Positions 42,829-52,422 of a stretch of 64,000 nucleotides of DNA are shown here, piece after piece. The notes beneath the pieces are model-generated. The model did not search any database and had not been told where the DNA came from. It worked only from the letters and a program-made list of their open reading frames with translations. The stretch spans positions 2,855,610 through 2,919,609 of the forward strand of contig JANCMB010000001.1 of NCBI GenBank assembly GCA_031317595.1, given 5' to 3'. Each line of letters starts with the position of its first letter. The first letter of the stretch is position 1. This DNA comes from Glutamicibacter sp. PS. Lineage in GTDB: Bacteria > Actinomycetota > Actinomycetes > Actinomycetales > Micrococcaceae. The position numbers were made by a program, and so were the translations under genes.

Positions 42829-44262
42829 CTAGTGGGCGGTCAGTGCAGCGGAATGCGGCTGGCCGAGTGGTGGCCAGTTCACCGCTTCGGAGTAGCGTGC
42901 CTGTGGTAAGAGGCGTCCCACCGCGCCGGGGTCGGTGAAACCTTCGGCATCGAGCACGACGGTGCCGCCGCTGAGCACGGTTTCGGGCCAGCCGCGCAGT
43001 TCCATCCCTTCGAAGGGTGAGAAGTCGGTGCCCATACGCAACGCAGTCCCATCCACCGCACGCATCTTGGCGGGGTCGATGAGCACCAGGTCGGCGTCGA
43101 AACCCGGAGCGATGCTGCCCTTGCCGACCAGCCCGTTGAGTCGGGCCGGGGCGGTGGCGAAGACCGAGACGAACTTCTCCAGTCCGCTCAGGTCCTCGCC
43201 AACCATATGGGTGTAGGTCACCGGTAGCCGAGTTTCCACCCCGGGTAGGCCATGGGGCATCATCCGCAGATCGTCCAGACGCTCGCGCTTCTGGCTCAGG
43301 TTATAGGCCGAATGGTCGGAGGCGACCGTGTCGATGGCCCCATCGGTGAGGCGCTGGCGCAGCGCGAGCATCGTGGCCTTATCCCGCATGGGCGGGCAGC
43401 AGGCATAGAACTCGGGCAGCTCGCCGGCGTAGACCTCGTCGTTCAGTGCCACGTAGTGTGGGCAGGTTTCCGAATGGATCGGCAGGCCACGCTCGCGGGC
43501 GGCGCTGACTAGATCCACGGCACCCGGCGTGGACTGGTGCACAAAGTAGACCGCGGCACCGGTGTATTCGGCCATATCCAGCACCTCGCGCACGCTGGCT
43601 TCCTCGGCCAGCTCCGGACGGGTGGCCGGGAGATGCTCGATACCGATCTGCCCAGCCTCTGCGTGCCGGCTGGTACAGTCCACGATCATCGGGTCATGTT
43701 CGGCGTGCACATAGGCCAGCCCGTCGATCCGAGCCATTTCGCGCAGCACCTTGATCATGGTATCCCCGTCGGCCATGGTGGTGCCCCGGTTGGTGGTGTA
43801 GAGCTTGACCGAGCGGATGCCGCGATCGACCAGTGCGTCGAGCTGGGCCGGAACCGTCTCGTCCCATTCAATCACCGAGGCATGCAAGGCCACATCGCAG
43901 CGTGCCTGGTCGAGCAGCGAGAGTTTGTACTCGGCGGCTTCGAGTAGGCTTTGGCTGGCGTCGGCAGGTATGCCGAAGTCTAGGACCGTGGTGGTGCCTC
44001 CGGCCAGCGCTGCGGAGGTGGTCGTGGCGTAATCATCCACGGTGTCGTAGCGCCCGGTGCGCTGGGCGATATGGCAGTGCCCGTCCACGCCACCGGGAAT
44101 CACGAGCTTGCCGCTGGCGTCGATCATGCGCTCGGCCGCGGGCACCGGTTCGCTGGCATCGATGACGCGCTCGATGAGTCCGCCACGGATGAGTACATGC
44201 GCGTGGCGCCGCCCGTCGGCGTTAACCACGAGCCCGTGGGCGATGACCACTGAGTCTTTCAT
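42829..44262 (-). CDS. Hydantoinase/dihydropyrimidinase-family cyclic amidohydrolase
   Basis: 477 residues. Binuclear metal ligands: VDGHCHI, the likely carboxylated Lys in VKLYTTNRG, YVHAEHD, the His near ETCPHY, and Asp in VASDHSAY. Matches D-hydantoinases, allantoinases and cyclic-imide hydrolases. It opens a cyclic ureide or imide ring. Overlaps the racemase-like gene by ATGA, so it is translated with it. The specific substrate is unknown; hydantoin, dihydropyrimidine, cyclic imide or barbiturate-like rings are all possible. Confidence 0.88.
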   Translation of the reverse strand: MKDSVVIAHGLVVNADGRRHAHVLIRGGLIERVIDASEPVPAAERMIDASGKLVIPGGVDGHCHIAQRTGRYDTVDDYATTTSAALAGGTTTVLDFGIPADASQSLLEAAEYKLSLLDQARCDVALHASVIEWDETVPAQLDALVDRGIRSVKLYTTNRGTTMADGDTMIKVLREMARIDGLAYVHAEHDPMIVDCTSRHAEAGQIGIEHLPATRPELAEEASVREVLDMAEYTGAAVYFVHQSTPGAVDLVSAARERGLPIHSETCPHYVALNDEVYAGELPEFYACCPPMRDKATMLALRQRLTDGAIDTVASDHSAYNLSQKRERLDDLRMMPHGLPGVETRLPVTYTHMVGEDLSGLEKFVSVFATAPARLNGLVGKGSIAPGFDADLVLIDPAKMRAVDGTALRMGTDFSPFEGMELRGWPETVLSGGTVVLDAEGFTDPGAVGRLLPQARYSEAVNWPPLGQPHSAALTAH

Positions 44263-45026
44263 GCCTTTACCTTTTCCGCTGCGCCCTGTCGGGCAGCTAG
44301 TTGTGCGTCGAGGGCCGCGGAGAGCCCGCGACGTTCCTTGCGTGGGGGCGGCCCGTAGGATCCGGCACGGTGCGTTCCACTCTTCAAAGCCACGATGGCC
44401 TCGGTGAGTTTCACCCCGGCGGAGATGCCATCCACCACGGGTACCGGGATCTGCTCGGAGACCTCACGGGCCAGGCCGGCCAGCGGTGCCCCGGCCAGGA
44501 TGATCACATCGGCCCCGTCGTGCTCCACGGCGTGGCGTGAGAGCTCCACCAGCTTGTCGCCGAAGTCTTGTTGCACGGTGCCGATGCCGCCGAGCGGGTC
44601 GCTCAACGAGTGGATCGAAGCGAGCCGTGAACCGTAACCATAGGCTTCCACGGTGTCGCGATACCAGGCGGTGATCCGCGCGGAGATCGCGATGATCGAG
44701 AAGCGGCTACCTTGCAATGCGGCGGCCGCCAAAGCCGCCTCGGTCATGCCGATCACCGGCACCTGACACAGTTCTTTGAGGGCAGGCATCCCCGGGTCGC
44801 CGAACGCGGCAACCAGTACCGCATCGTGGCCCGGGTTCTCGGCGATCGTCTCGGCCACCGCGGGTGCGGCGATCAATGACTCGAGCCGGGTTTCGATATA
44901 TTGCATGCCGGTGGCGGCGGTCCGTATGCTCAGCTCGGTGTCGGCCGCGGCGCTACGTTGCGCTTCGGCGGCGATCAGCGCGCTGACGTCGTCGGAGATA
45001 TTGGGGTTGATCACTAGTAATTTCAT
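44259..45026 (-). CDS. Hydantoin-racemase-like protein without the two catalytic cysteines
   Basis: 255 residues. The fold signature is present (LLVINPNISDDVSALIAAEA; VAAFGDPGMPALKE; IILAGAPLAGLAREV). Hydantoin racemases have Cys in both catalytic segments (CFGDPG and a second Cys near LGCAG), but here they read AAFGDPG and ILAGAPLAG, with no Cys in either segment. The enzyme may therefore not racemise, or may use another chemistry, or bind only. It follows the GntR gene (ATGA overlap) and precedes the hydantoinase. Confidence 0.8.
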   Translation of the reverse strand: MKLLVINPNISDDVSALIAAEAQRSAAADTELSIRTAATGMQYIETRLESLIAAPAVAETIAENPGHDAVLVAAFGDPGMPALKELCQVPVIGMTEAALAAAALQGSRFSIIAISARITAWYRDTVEAYGYGSRLASIHSLSDPLGGIGTVQQDFGDKLVELSRHAVEHDGADVIILAGAPLAGLAREVSEQIPVPVVDGISAGVKLTEAIVALKSGTHRAGSYGPPPRKERRGLSAALDAQLAARQGAAEKVKA

Positions 45027-45691
45027 TGGTGTCCTGAGGTGACGGTGGCGTGCAGTTCGGGAAACTGCGCACGGTATTTGGCGATGTGACGGGCCGATTC
45101 GGCGGCGGCGGTATCCGGATCGCCGCTCGCAATGGCCGCTAGGAGCCGTCGGTGTTCGCCGATCAGCTCGGCGAGGTCGTCCACGTGCCGGAAGAGCCAG
45201 TGCAGGCGTCCGGTCAGTGGAGCCAGTGCGGCTCGCAGCAGGTCGTTGTCGGCGATGTCGATGACGCGGTCGTGAAACTCGTTGTTCGTGCGTTGGGCCT
45301 TGTCGCGGCGGCCGGCCGCGAGGAGCGCATCGGCCGCGTCCAGTAGTTCGGAGAGATCCTCGAGCTGCGTAGCGGTGGCACGTTCGGCCGCCAACCGACA
45401 GGCGAGCACCTCCAGCGCCCCGCGCAAGTCGAACAAGTCTCGCACGTCTTTTTCGGTGAGTGAGGCGACCAGCGATCCGCGGGTGGCCTTTTCGACCACC
45501 AGACCTTCTTGGCGCAACATGCGTAACGCTTCGCGCACCGGCAGGCGAGACACACTGAACTCCTCGGCCAGATCGCGTTCGATCAGCCGGGTGCCCGGTG
45601 CGTAGTAGCCATCGAAAATGCGTTGACGGATGGTGTCACGCACCTGTTCGCGTAGTGGTGCAGCCTTAGGGGTTCGCGGATCGCCGGTCAT
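45023..45691 (-). CDS. FadR-type GntR regulator of the hydantoinase operon
   Basis: 222 residues. Winged helix LIERDLAEEFSVSRLPVREA, FCD domain after about residue 90 (NEFHDRVIDIADNDLLRAAL). Second gene of the MFS-GntR-racemase-hydantoinase operon, so it is autoregulated. The paired GGGATCCC site upstream of the operon (47126-47150) and the one before the MHS-amidase unit (40865-40891) are its probable targets. Confidence 0.85.
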   Translation of the reverse strand: MTGDPRTPKAAPLREQVRDTIRQRIFDGYYAPGTRLIERDLAEEFSVSRLPVREALRMLRQEGLVVEKATRGSLVASLTEKDVRDLFDLRGALEVLACRLAAERATATQLEDLSELLDAADALLAAGRRDKAQRTNNEFHDRVIDIADNDLLRAALAPLTGRLHWLFRHVDDLAELIGEHRRLLAAIASGDPDTAAAESARHIAKYRAQFPELHATVTSGHQ

Positions 45692-45708
45692 GGGTTTGTC
45701 TTTTCTTC

Positions 45709-47037
45709 TTAGATGGCCAGTCGCTTGGAGTAGTCGAGGGTGATCACGGAGATCCCCATGATCAGGGCCGACCCGACAAAGTAGAGCAATGCCCAGGTGT
45801 AGCCGCCGGTGGCACCCACGATCAGGCCCACCGCAATGGGAGTGAGGAAACCGGCAATATTGCCGCTGAAGTTCATCGCGCCACCGAGCACGCCGGCGTT
45901 AGCGCGTCCTCCCAGCGTGGCCGGAACAGCCCAGAACAGACCTACCCAGCGCAGGAAGAAGAGCACGATCGACAGCATGATGACCGCGGTAATCGGGTCC
46001 GGGATCACGGTGGTGCCCACCAAGCCGAGGGTCACCATAACCGCCGAAAGGCCCAGCAGGGTGCGCATAACCTTATTGGTGCCAAAGCCCTTAGTCTGCA
46101 GGGTGTCGGCCAAGCGTCCGCCGATAATTTCCCCCACAAATCCGGCACCGAAAATCACAAAGGTGGACCAGCCGATTTCCTTTAGGTCGAAGCCCTTGGA
46201 TTCTGAAAGATACAGCGGCCCCCAGGTAAGCAGGCCGTAAAAGACACCGTTGAAGCCAAACCAGCCGAAGCACATGGACCAGAAGGAACGGTACTTCAGA
46301 TAGTTGCGTAGTTTGCCTTTGCCGTTGCTGCCGGCGTTGGCCTCGTCTTCCTCGCGGTGCGCAGCCTCAATATAGTCGGCTTCTGCCTCGCTCATGGCTG
46401 GGTGGTTGCGGGGATTATCGCGTACGTACCACCACACGGCCCATCCCAACAGCACGGTGGCCGCACCGGCGATGATAAAGGCCCAGCGCCAGGAACCGGT
46501 CAAGGCGATCAGGCCGGCGATGGCGATACCGCCAAGGCCCGCACCCAGTGGCGCACCGGCATCGAGAATGGTGGCGCCACGGCCACGTTCCTTCGCTGGC
46601 ATCCACAGGGCGTTGAGCTTACCGCCGGCCGGCATCACTCCGGCTTCGGTCACACCGATCCCCATACGGGCGATGAACATGGACAAAAAGCCACCCGAGA
46701 GGCCGGATGCCGCGGTGGCCGCTCCCCACCCCACGCAGGAGGCGGTGAGCATTTTGCGTGGGCCGAAGCGGTCGATCAACCAGCCGACCGGCACCTGCAT
46801 CGCCGCATAAGTCCAGAAGAAGGCCGAGAGCAAGAGCCCGAGCAGTTCCGGCGGCAGGTTGAATTCTTCCTGAATCATCGGCAGAGCGACCGAAATCGAA
46901 CCACGGTCGATGTAGTTCACGGTGACCAGAATCAGCAGCAGAATAAATAGTTTCCAGCGCACGTTGGTGACTTTGGCGCTCGAATCGGTACGTGGCGCGT
47001 CCTTGAGTGGTGGAGAAGTTTGTTGGTTCGTAGACAT
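45709..47037 (-). CDS. MFS transporter, anion:cation symporter type
   Basis: 442 residues from ATG 47037 (GAGGA upstream), 12 helices. VNYIDRGSISVALPMIQEEF near the N-terminus and the loop-2 motif GWLIDRFGPRK are typical of ACS-family transporters for organic anions such as glucarate, phthalate or ureides. First gene of the hydantoinase operon, behind two GGGATCCC palindromes. It should import the ring compound or its acid product. A longer frame upstream is not supported. Confidence 0.88.
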   Translation of the reverse strand: MSTNQQTSPPLKDAPRTDSSAKVTNVRWKLFILLLILVTVNYIDRGSISVALPMIQEEFNLPPELLGLLLSAFFWTYAAMQVPVGWLIDRFGPRKMLTASCVGWGAATAASGLSGGFLSMFIARMGIGVTEAGVMPAGGKLNALWMPAKERGRGATILDAGAPLGAGLGGIAIAGLIALTGSWRWAFIIAGAATVLLGWAVWWYVRDNPRNHPAMSEAEADYIEAAHREEDEANAGSNGKGKLRNYLKYRSFWSMCFGWFGFNGVFYGLLTWGPLYLSESKGFDLKEIGWSTFVIFGAGFVGEIIGGRLADTLQTKGFGTNKVMRTLLGLSAVMVTLGLVGTTVIPDPITAVIMLSIVLFFLRWVGLFWAVPATLGGRANAGVLGGAMNFSGNIAGFLTPIAVGLIVGATGGYTWALLYFVGSALIMGISVITLDYSKRLAI

Positions 47038-47125
47038 ATAAAGTCCTCGTCGAAGCTGCGGTGTACGGTGGCGGCAGTCGACGGGGCGCGCTTCCCATCG
47101 TGGTGCCCTCGCTCGACACCCTGCC

Positions 47126-47150
47126 TTGGGATCCCAAATTGGGATCCCAT
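47126..47150. promoter_or_regulatory. Tandem TTGGGATCCCAA operators before the MFS-hydantoinase operon
   Basis: TTGGGATCCCAA (47126-47137) is a perfect 12-bp palindrome. TTGGGATCCCAT (47139-47150) is the second. Their centres are 13 bp apart, as at 40865-40891. A weaker TTTGGG...CCCAAA pair lies near 47189-47212. Confidence 0.7.
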
Positions 47151-47225
47151 TTAAGACTAAATGTGAGCCATGCCACCAACAAGAGAACTTTGGGCTTCTT
47201 TTGCATCCCAAAACCGCACGAAGAA

Positions 47226-47260
47226 GGGGCCACAGGTGCGCTGTAGCGCACTTGCGACCC
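47226..47260 (-). terminator. Hairpin after the amino acid permease gene
   Basis: GTGCGCT (47236-47242) pairs with AGCGCAC (47245-47251), extended by GGGG/CCCC at the ends (47226-47229, 47258-47261). It lies about 25 bp past the permease stop on the minus strand. Confidence 0.5.
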
Positions 47261-47283
47261 CAACGAACCTTAGCTGACTTGGA

Positions 47284-48735
47284 CTACTGCCGACCGTCCA
47301 CCGCTTCAACCTGGTGTGGCAATTCGAGCTCGTCATCGGGCTGTTCATCGAATTCATCGTTGTCGGGCGCTTGCTTGCCGCGCACGAAGAACCAGTAACA
47401 AGCGCCAAGAGCCAGCACCCAGACCGCGCCGGTAATTAGCGCGCTACGGGTATCGGGCACCACGCCGATCATAACGATCACGAAGATCATGAAGGCCACA
47501 GCTAGGTAGCTACCCAGCGGCCAGAACGGAATCTGAAAACCCGCAGACTTCAGGCCCTTGCGGGCAATGTCGCGTTTCATCCCAATATGCGAGAGCAGAA
47601 TCATCAGCCAGACCACAACGGTGGCGAAGGTGGCCAGGGCGGCGATGAGGAAGAAGATCTGATCCTCGAACCAGACATTGAGCACTACACCGATCAGCAA
47701 CGCCACAATCATCGACAGCGAGGTCACCCACGGCACACCATTGGCGGTGGTTTTGGTAAAGACCATGGGCGCCTGCCCCTGCTTGGCCATACCGTGAATC
47801 ATGCGTCCGGCACCGAAGATATCGGCGTTGATGGCCGAAAGCGCTGCGGTGATCACGATAAAGTTCAGCACGTGAGCCGCCGAGGACAGTCCGATACTCG
47901 AGAAGATCGAAACGAAGGGGCTTTCCTCGCCGTTAATGGTGTTCCACGGCTGAATGGACATGATGACACCGAGGGTCAGTACGTAAAAGAGCAGAATTCG
48001 GATCGGAACTGAATTGATAGCCTTCGGAATCACCTTACGCGGGTTCTGCGCCTCACCCGCGGTAATGCCGATGACTTCGGTACCACCAAAGGCGAACATC
48101 ACGATGGTGAACGACATGAGCATGCCCATGACGCCATTGGGCATAAACCCATCATGTGAGAAAAGATTCGAAATACCCGCGGCACCTTCGGACTGGTTGC
48201 CCAAACCAAAGACGATTACGGCGATACCACCGGCGATCATGGCGATGATCGCCACGACCTTGATGAGCGAGAACCAGAATTCCAGCTCGCCGAATACCTT
48301 CACGGAGAGCAAATTGACCGCGGCGATAAAGAAGACCACCGCTAGGATCCAGATCCAACGCTCGACATTGGGGAACCAGAAACCCATGTAGACGCCGAAG
48401 GCCGTGACATCGGCCAGTGCGACAACGAACATTTCGAAGGTATAGGTCCAGCCCGTCACGAACCCGGCGAAGCGTCCCACATAGCGGGTGGCGTAGGAGC
48501 CGAAGGACCCGGAGATCGGATTGCGCACCGCCATTTCACCGAGGGCACGCATCACCATGAACACCACGGCACCGCCGATGACGTAGGCCAGCAACACCGC
48601 CGGACCTGCCATTTGGATGGCACCGGCCGAACCGTAGAACAGCCCGGTGCCGATGGCCGAGCCAAGCGCGATGAACCGGATATGCCGGGTACTTAGTCCT
48701 CTTTTGAGGCTCTGGGCGGGTTGGCTGGTTCTCAC
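47284..48735 (-). CDS. APC-family amino acid permease (AAT/GABA-permease type)
   Basis: 483 residues, 12 helices, from GTG 48735 (AAGGAG four bases upstream). [20 protein letters not shown], then [20 protein letters not shown] and [20 protein letters not shown] are classical for proton-coupled amino acid transporters (ProY, AroP, GABA permease). The acidic tail ([17 protein letters not shown]) is unusually negative. It follows the GntR gene at 48876 on the same strand by about 140 bp and is probably under its control. The preferred amino acid cannot be read. Confidence 0.88.
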   Translation of the reverse strand: MRTSQPAQSLKRGLSTRHIRFIALGSAIGTGLFYGSAGAIQMAGPAVLLAYVIGGAVVFMVMRALGEMAVRNPISGSFGSYATRYVGRFAGFVTGWTYTFEMFVVALADVTAFGVYMGFWFPNVERWIWILAVVFFIAAVNLLSVKVFGELEFWFSLIKVVAIIAMIAGGIAVIVFGLGNQSEGAAGISNLFSHDGFMPNGVMGMLMSFTIVMFAFGGTEVIGITAGEAQNPRKVIPKAINSVPIRILLFYVLTLGVIMSIQPWNTINGEESPFVSIFSSIGLSSAAHVLNFIVITAALSAINADIFGAGRMIHGMAKQGQAPMVFTKTTANGVPWVTSLSMIVALLIGVVLNVWFEDQIFFLIAALATFATVVVWLMILLSHIGMKRDIARKGLKSAGFQIPFWPLGSYLAVAFMIFVIVMIGVVPDTRSALITGAVWVLALGACYWFFVRGKQAPDNDEFDEQPDDELELPHQVEAVDGRQ

Positions 48736-48875
48736 GATACTCCTTGGAACTGCGGACTCTTGCTCACGACCCACAAGGGCCACGCCCTCTATGTAATCGC
48801 GCTCACAAGTCCGTCGTATCGCAGAATTGACACCGGCCGTCCGGAATCCCGGACTACCCGATTGATATTCAAGAG

Positions 48876-49556
48876 TTAGTGAATATCCGCCTCGGTCGTC
48901 GCGCCATCCTCGCGGGCTCGCTTATCGGCGAGGCTACCGCGGCTGGTGTCGAGATGCTGTTCGACCAACCGCTTGACTCGTTCAACATCGCGTTCCGCGA
49001 TGGCCTCGAAAAGTAATTCATGCTCGTGGGCCATAGTCTGCAGATCGTCGTGTTGCGCCAAAAGCCAACGCATTCGCGGAGCCAACGAACTTTGCAATTC
49101 CAAGAGCAAATCGTTGCCCGCCAATTTGATAACAACTTCATGAAAGCTCGCCCCGGCACGTCGCGCCATGGTGTAATCTTGGCTCGCCGCGGCGACCAGT
49201 TCACGGTCGAGCACCTCGCGAAGCTCCGCGAGCCCCTCCCGAGTATGGCGTTGCGCGGCCAACGTAAAGGTCATGGACTCGAGCGCCCCACGCACTTCAT
49301 GCAGATCGGCCACATCCGAGGCCGAGAACTCGCGGACCGTGGCCCAAGTGCGCGGACGTGGTGTCACCAATCCTTCGGACACCAACACCCGCAAAGCATC
49401 GCGGATGGGCAAGCGGCTGACCCCGAGTTCTTCGGCGAGATCGCGCTCCACTAGACGGCTACCTGGCTTGCGCACACCATCGATAATCTCGTTCCGAATT
49501 TGCTCGATGACACGCACCGATTCCGGTTCGAAGTCCTTACCTGCCAAGCCATTCAC
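48876..49556 (-). CDS. FadR-type GntR regulator, paralogue of the one at 36020
   Basis: 226 residues from GTG 49556 (TTG 49547 would match the paralogue's start better). [20 protein letters not shown], then [20 protein letters not shown] and [20 protein letters not shown] closely follow the protein at 36020-36679, in both DNA-binding and effector domains. The near-identical recognition helix suggests a similar operator. It is upstream of the amino acid permease and presumably controls it; no TTTGGTATACC site is visible in the adjoining gap, so the link is inference. Confidence 0.85.
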   Translation of the reverse strand: MNGLAGKDFEPESVRVIEQIRNEIIDGVRKPGSRLVERDLAEELGVSRLPIRDALRVLVSEGLVTPRPRTWATVREFSASDVADLHEVRGALESMTFTLAAQRHTREGLAELREVLDRELVAAASQDYTMARRAGASFHEVVIKLAGNDLLLELQSSLAPRMRWLLAQHDDLQTMAHEHELLFEAIAERDVERVKRLVEQHLDTSRGSLADKRAREDGATTEADIH

Positions 49557-49649
49557 CTGCTTTACGCCGTCAACTGTCCGTTGTTAATTGTTGCTTAAAA
49601 GTCGTCATTTAAGGGGAAACGCGAAAGAACTCGTTCACAATTCCTTAGC

Positions 49650-51011
49650 CTACGCCTCGAGAGCGGGACGCGGTTTCACACGGACCCAGGCGGCGGCCCG
49701 ATCACTCGTGATACCAATCAACGCCACGCACTGTAGGGTCGCCATGGTCAGCGTCCCATCCAATCGAATACTGACCCCGGGCGAAAAGTAGTCCAACGCG
49801 GTCACTAAGACACCGGCAGCGAGGGTTGCCATCAACACAAAACGAGCCCGGTGACGGCGCTTGAACATCAGACGAACCAGTTCAATTTGGAAGGCCAACA
49901 GCAACACGAAAAAGCCGATGATAATGGCCACCCAAGTGGTCATCTGCCAATCATCAATGGGTTCCTCGATGAACCCCACCGGATCGGTCACCGCGGAAAT
50001 CGCCGTAATGAGGGTGATGGCCACGGCCAATAGGCCACCGGCAACCATACCCAGCGGCGCCTTGGTCAGCGCCTCGTGCGAATGGCGGATCTGCACCTCT
50101 TCGTCCTCAGGCAAGGGCTCCGCGGCAACTTGGCTGACATCGACAATTGGCAGGTTGCCGTCGGTGATAAAGCGATCGCCGCCGCCGTTACGGCTGTGGT
50201 AACCGGTGGTGAAATTCTCCAACACGCTGACCGTCAATTCGGGAGTGTGCTCGGTCATAGAGCTGATGACGTGATCGCGTTCGATATCTGTATTCTCGTC
50301 GATCCGGTGCGTGATCTGCATGGTGAACAATGACAGACCGACGTTCGAATCGAAAGTACCGGCACCTAGCCAATCCACGTCCGTGCCGCCGGGCAAGAGC
50401 CATCCTTGCGGGGTGTGCCAAAACCTCACGTGATGGCGCTTTTTGGGATTACCCTCCACCTCTTGCTGATAGGCCACATTTTGTGGGCGACCGAAGAGCA
50501 TCAGCGGTGACACCGGGGCGGTGGGATAACTGCGCCGGAAGATCGTGGAAATTACGATCTTCAACGCCGAGCTCAGCGTGACGTCCTCCGCGCGATGCCA
50601 CCCGGCCTGGCGCATGGCCTGGTCAAGCTGCGCTAAGGAGCCGTTGACGGCTAAGTTGATCGGGTCTCCGAGCAAGCCATCGGCGGTTCGCGAACGTCCG
50701 AAGAAGTAATCCGGGACGTAAAGGTCCGAGAGCATTCGGTGAATCCGGGGCAGCGCCAGATAAGCCAAAATGGCCCAGACGGGGATGAAAAGTAGCGGCC
50801 CGAGAACATGCTTGAATCCTTGGGTGGAGACCACCACGGCCAACCAGAGGGCCGCCACGGTTGCGAAGAGAAAGAAGATCCGGTCGACGAGCGTCGAGTG
50901 CGAGACCGGCTGTTGCATGCTCAACGCCCAGCGGCGCACCGAGGCCCGGCTTGCATCAAATTTCGCGTCGTCTTTCACCCGGTCTATGGCGGCTCGCCAA
51001 TCCCACGGCAT
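49650..51011 (-). CDS. Membrane protein with LssY C-terminal domain
   Basis: 453 residues. Two N-terminal helices (IFFLFATVAALWLAVVVS; LLFIPVWAILAYLAL), a central soluble part, and three to four C-terminal helices. The middle (PDYFFGRSRTADGLLGDPIN, WHRAEDVTLSSALK, RFWHTPQGW) fits the LssY_C domain known from Legionella LssY and DedA/PAP2-type fusions. Its function is not established. No enzyme domain is attached, and neighbours give no hint. AAAGGA is present before the ATG. Confidence 0.7.
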   Translation of the reverse strand: MPWDWRAAIDRVKDDAKFDASRASVRRWALSMQQPVSHSTLVDRIFFLFATVAALWLAVVVSTQGFKHVLGPLLFIPVWAILAYLALPRIHRMLSDLYVPDYFFGRSRTADGLLGDPINLAVNGSLAQLDQAMRQAGWHRAEDVTLSSALKIVISTIFRRSYPTAPVSPLMLFGRPQNVAYQQEVEGNPKKRHHVRFWHTPQGWLLPGGTDVDWLGAGTFDSNVGLSLFTMQITHRIDENTDIERDHVISSMTEHTPELTVSVLENFTTGYHSRNGGGDRFITDGNLPIVDVSQVAAEPLPEDEEVQIRHSHEALTKAPLGMVAGGLLAVAITLITAISAVTDPVGFIEEPIDDWQMTTWVAIIIGFFVLLLAFQIELVRLMFKRRHRARFVLMATLAAGVLVTALDYFSPGVSIRLDGTLTMATLQCVALIGITSDRAAAWVRVKPRPALEA

Positions 51012-51113
51012 CGTCCCGGTCGTCCTTTCGGTGGCTAATGTGCGGGCTTAGCGCCCCGTCTTCATTATGGCCGCCCCCGGGCACAGCGCGACGTCATCGT
51101 GGGGATGACTTTT

Positions 51114-51485
51114 CTAACCTGAGATGCGTAACCGCCCCGAACGTGCCATCCACAACTCAAAGGGCCAAGTAAGGAACGGGAGCGTGGAGACCGCGCAGCC
51201 GAGAAGCAAGACCCAGATTTTCCAGCGGAATACCACCGCTGCGGCGAGCGCGGAGGCCAAGAAGAGCAGCCAGGTGATTCCGTGGGCCCAACCAAATATC
51301 GTCACGCCGAGGGCATTGCCGTTGATCACGTATTTAAACAGCAAGGAAGTGAGCATGCCGACCCAAGTGAGGCATTCGAGCAACGCAATCCCCCGAAAGG
51401 CGCCGGCGACCCAGCGCTGTTGCACCGCGGTGCCACGGGCCGGGAGCGTGCTCCGCGTGGAGGTCATTTCCTGAGTCAGTGACAC
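51114..51485 (-). CDS. DUF3817-family membrane protein
   Basis: 123 residues from GTG 51485 (AAGGAC seven bases upstream); ATG 51467 is possible. Three helices: FRGIALLECLTWVGMLTSLL, VTIFGWAHGITWLLFLASAL and WVLLLGCAVSTLPFLTWPFE. This matches the small DUF3817 (YdzA-like) family, common in actinobacteria and of unknown function. Possibly in a unit with the LssY_C gene. Confidence 0.75.
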   Translation of the reverse strand: MSLTQEMTSTRSTLPARGTAVQQRWVAGAFRGIALLECLTWVGMLTSLLFKYVINGNALGVTIFGWAHGITWLLFLASALAAAVVFRWKIWVLLLGCAVSTLPFLTWPFELWMARSGRLRISG

Positions 51486-51634
51486 GTGGGGTCCTTGTGC
51501 TGTCTTGGTCGATAGTTAACCCCACCAGAATATCGAGGTAGCGCGGGCCGAGGGGCAGTTGGTAAGGCAGCTAACATTCTGCGCTGCCCAGTTCCCAAGT
51601 CGCGCTACGTAAAGCTACTCTTCCGTAGTTTTGA

Positions 51635-51655
51635 TATTGCAACTCATTCGCAATA
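51635..51655. promoter_or_regulatory. Fur/Zur-like palindrome before the metallophore-type operon
   Basis: TATTGC (51635-51640) and GCAATA (51650-51655) are perfect 6-bp arms around AACTCATTC. The core (AA-TCATT, dyad centre at 51645) resembles actinobacterial Zur/Fur boxes (TGAAAATCATTTTCA-type). It lies eight bp before the first start (51664), where a repressor would block transcription. Confidence 0.5.
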
Positions 51656-51663
51656 AGGTTTAG

Positions 51664-52422
51664 ATGCCCCTCCGAACATTGCGAGCCACCATGAAATCAC
51701 CCGCCGTAGAATTCGACACCCTGCACCTGAGTGTTGGCCATACCGAACTGCTTAAGAGCCTTAGCTTCCGCATTGAGGAAGGCGAACGCGTCGCGCTCAT
51801 TGGCCGTTCCGGTTCCGGTAAATCGCTCTGCGCCGGGCTAATGCACGGTGCCACCGGCCCGGCGCAACGGAAGCGCGGCTCCGTGCGTCTCTTCGGACAA
51901 GAACTACGTTTCAGTGCACGCGAAGACCGGACGGCTCTCACCCGCGTCAGCAGCATGTCTCAGGACTCCTTCACCGCGCTTAACCCGCTGGTGCGCGTGG
52001 GTCGGCAGCTCGCCAAGGCCTTGGGCGCGCCGAGCGGCAATGACCCACAGGTCCTGAAGTTGCTCGAACAGGTCGGTTTCGAAGATCCAAGCTCGGTGGC
52101 ACGTTGCTACTCCGGAACGCTCTCCGGCGGGCAACGACAACGCATCTGCCTCGCAATGGCCCTGGCCCAGCGTGCCGATCTGCTCATTCTCGACGAGCCC
52201 ACCACCGCACTGGATCTTGTCACCCAGGCAAGTATCCTGCGACTCATCGATCAGACCGTGACCGAGCTGGGCGCCACGCTGGTCTTCATCACCCACGACC
52301 TGCCCGTTGCGGCACAGCTCTGCGACCGCGCGATCGAATTGCGCCACGGGACGGTGCACACGCAACGTAGCCTGGCCTTGCCCGAAGCAGCGCACCCGCA
52401 CGCACTGGCGGCGAGCGCATGA
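51664..52422 (+). CDS. ABC ATPase (DppD/CntD-like) of the metallophore-type operon
   Basis: 252 residues from ATG 51664 (ATG 51691 is possible). Walker A GRSGSGKSLC, signature SGTLSGGQRQRICLAMALAQ, Walker [13 protein letters not shown]. It lacks the long C-terminal tail of typical DppD, so it is a compact version. First gene of a five-gene unit; its stop overlaps the start of the second ATPase (GAGCGCATGA). Confidence 0.9.
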   Translation: MPLRTLRATMKSPAVEFDTLHLSVGHTELLKSLSFRIEEGERVALIGRSGSGKSLCAGLMHGATGPAQRKRGSVRLFGQELRFSAREDRTALTRVSSMSQDSFTALNPLVRVGRQLAKALGAPSGNDPQVLKLLEQVGFEDPSSVARCYSGTLSGGQRQRICLAMALAQRADLLILDEPTTALDLVTQASILRLIDQTVTELGATLVFITHDLPVAAQLCDRAIELRHGTVHTQRSLALPEAAHPHALAASA

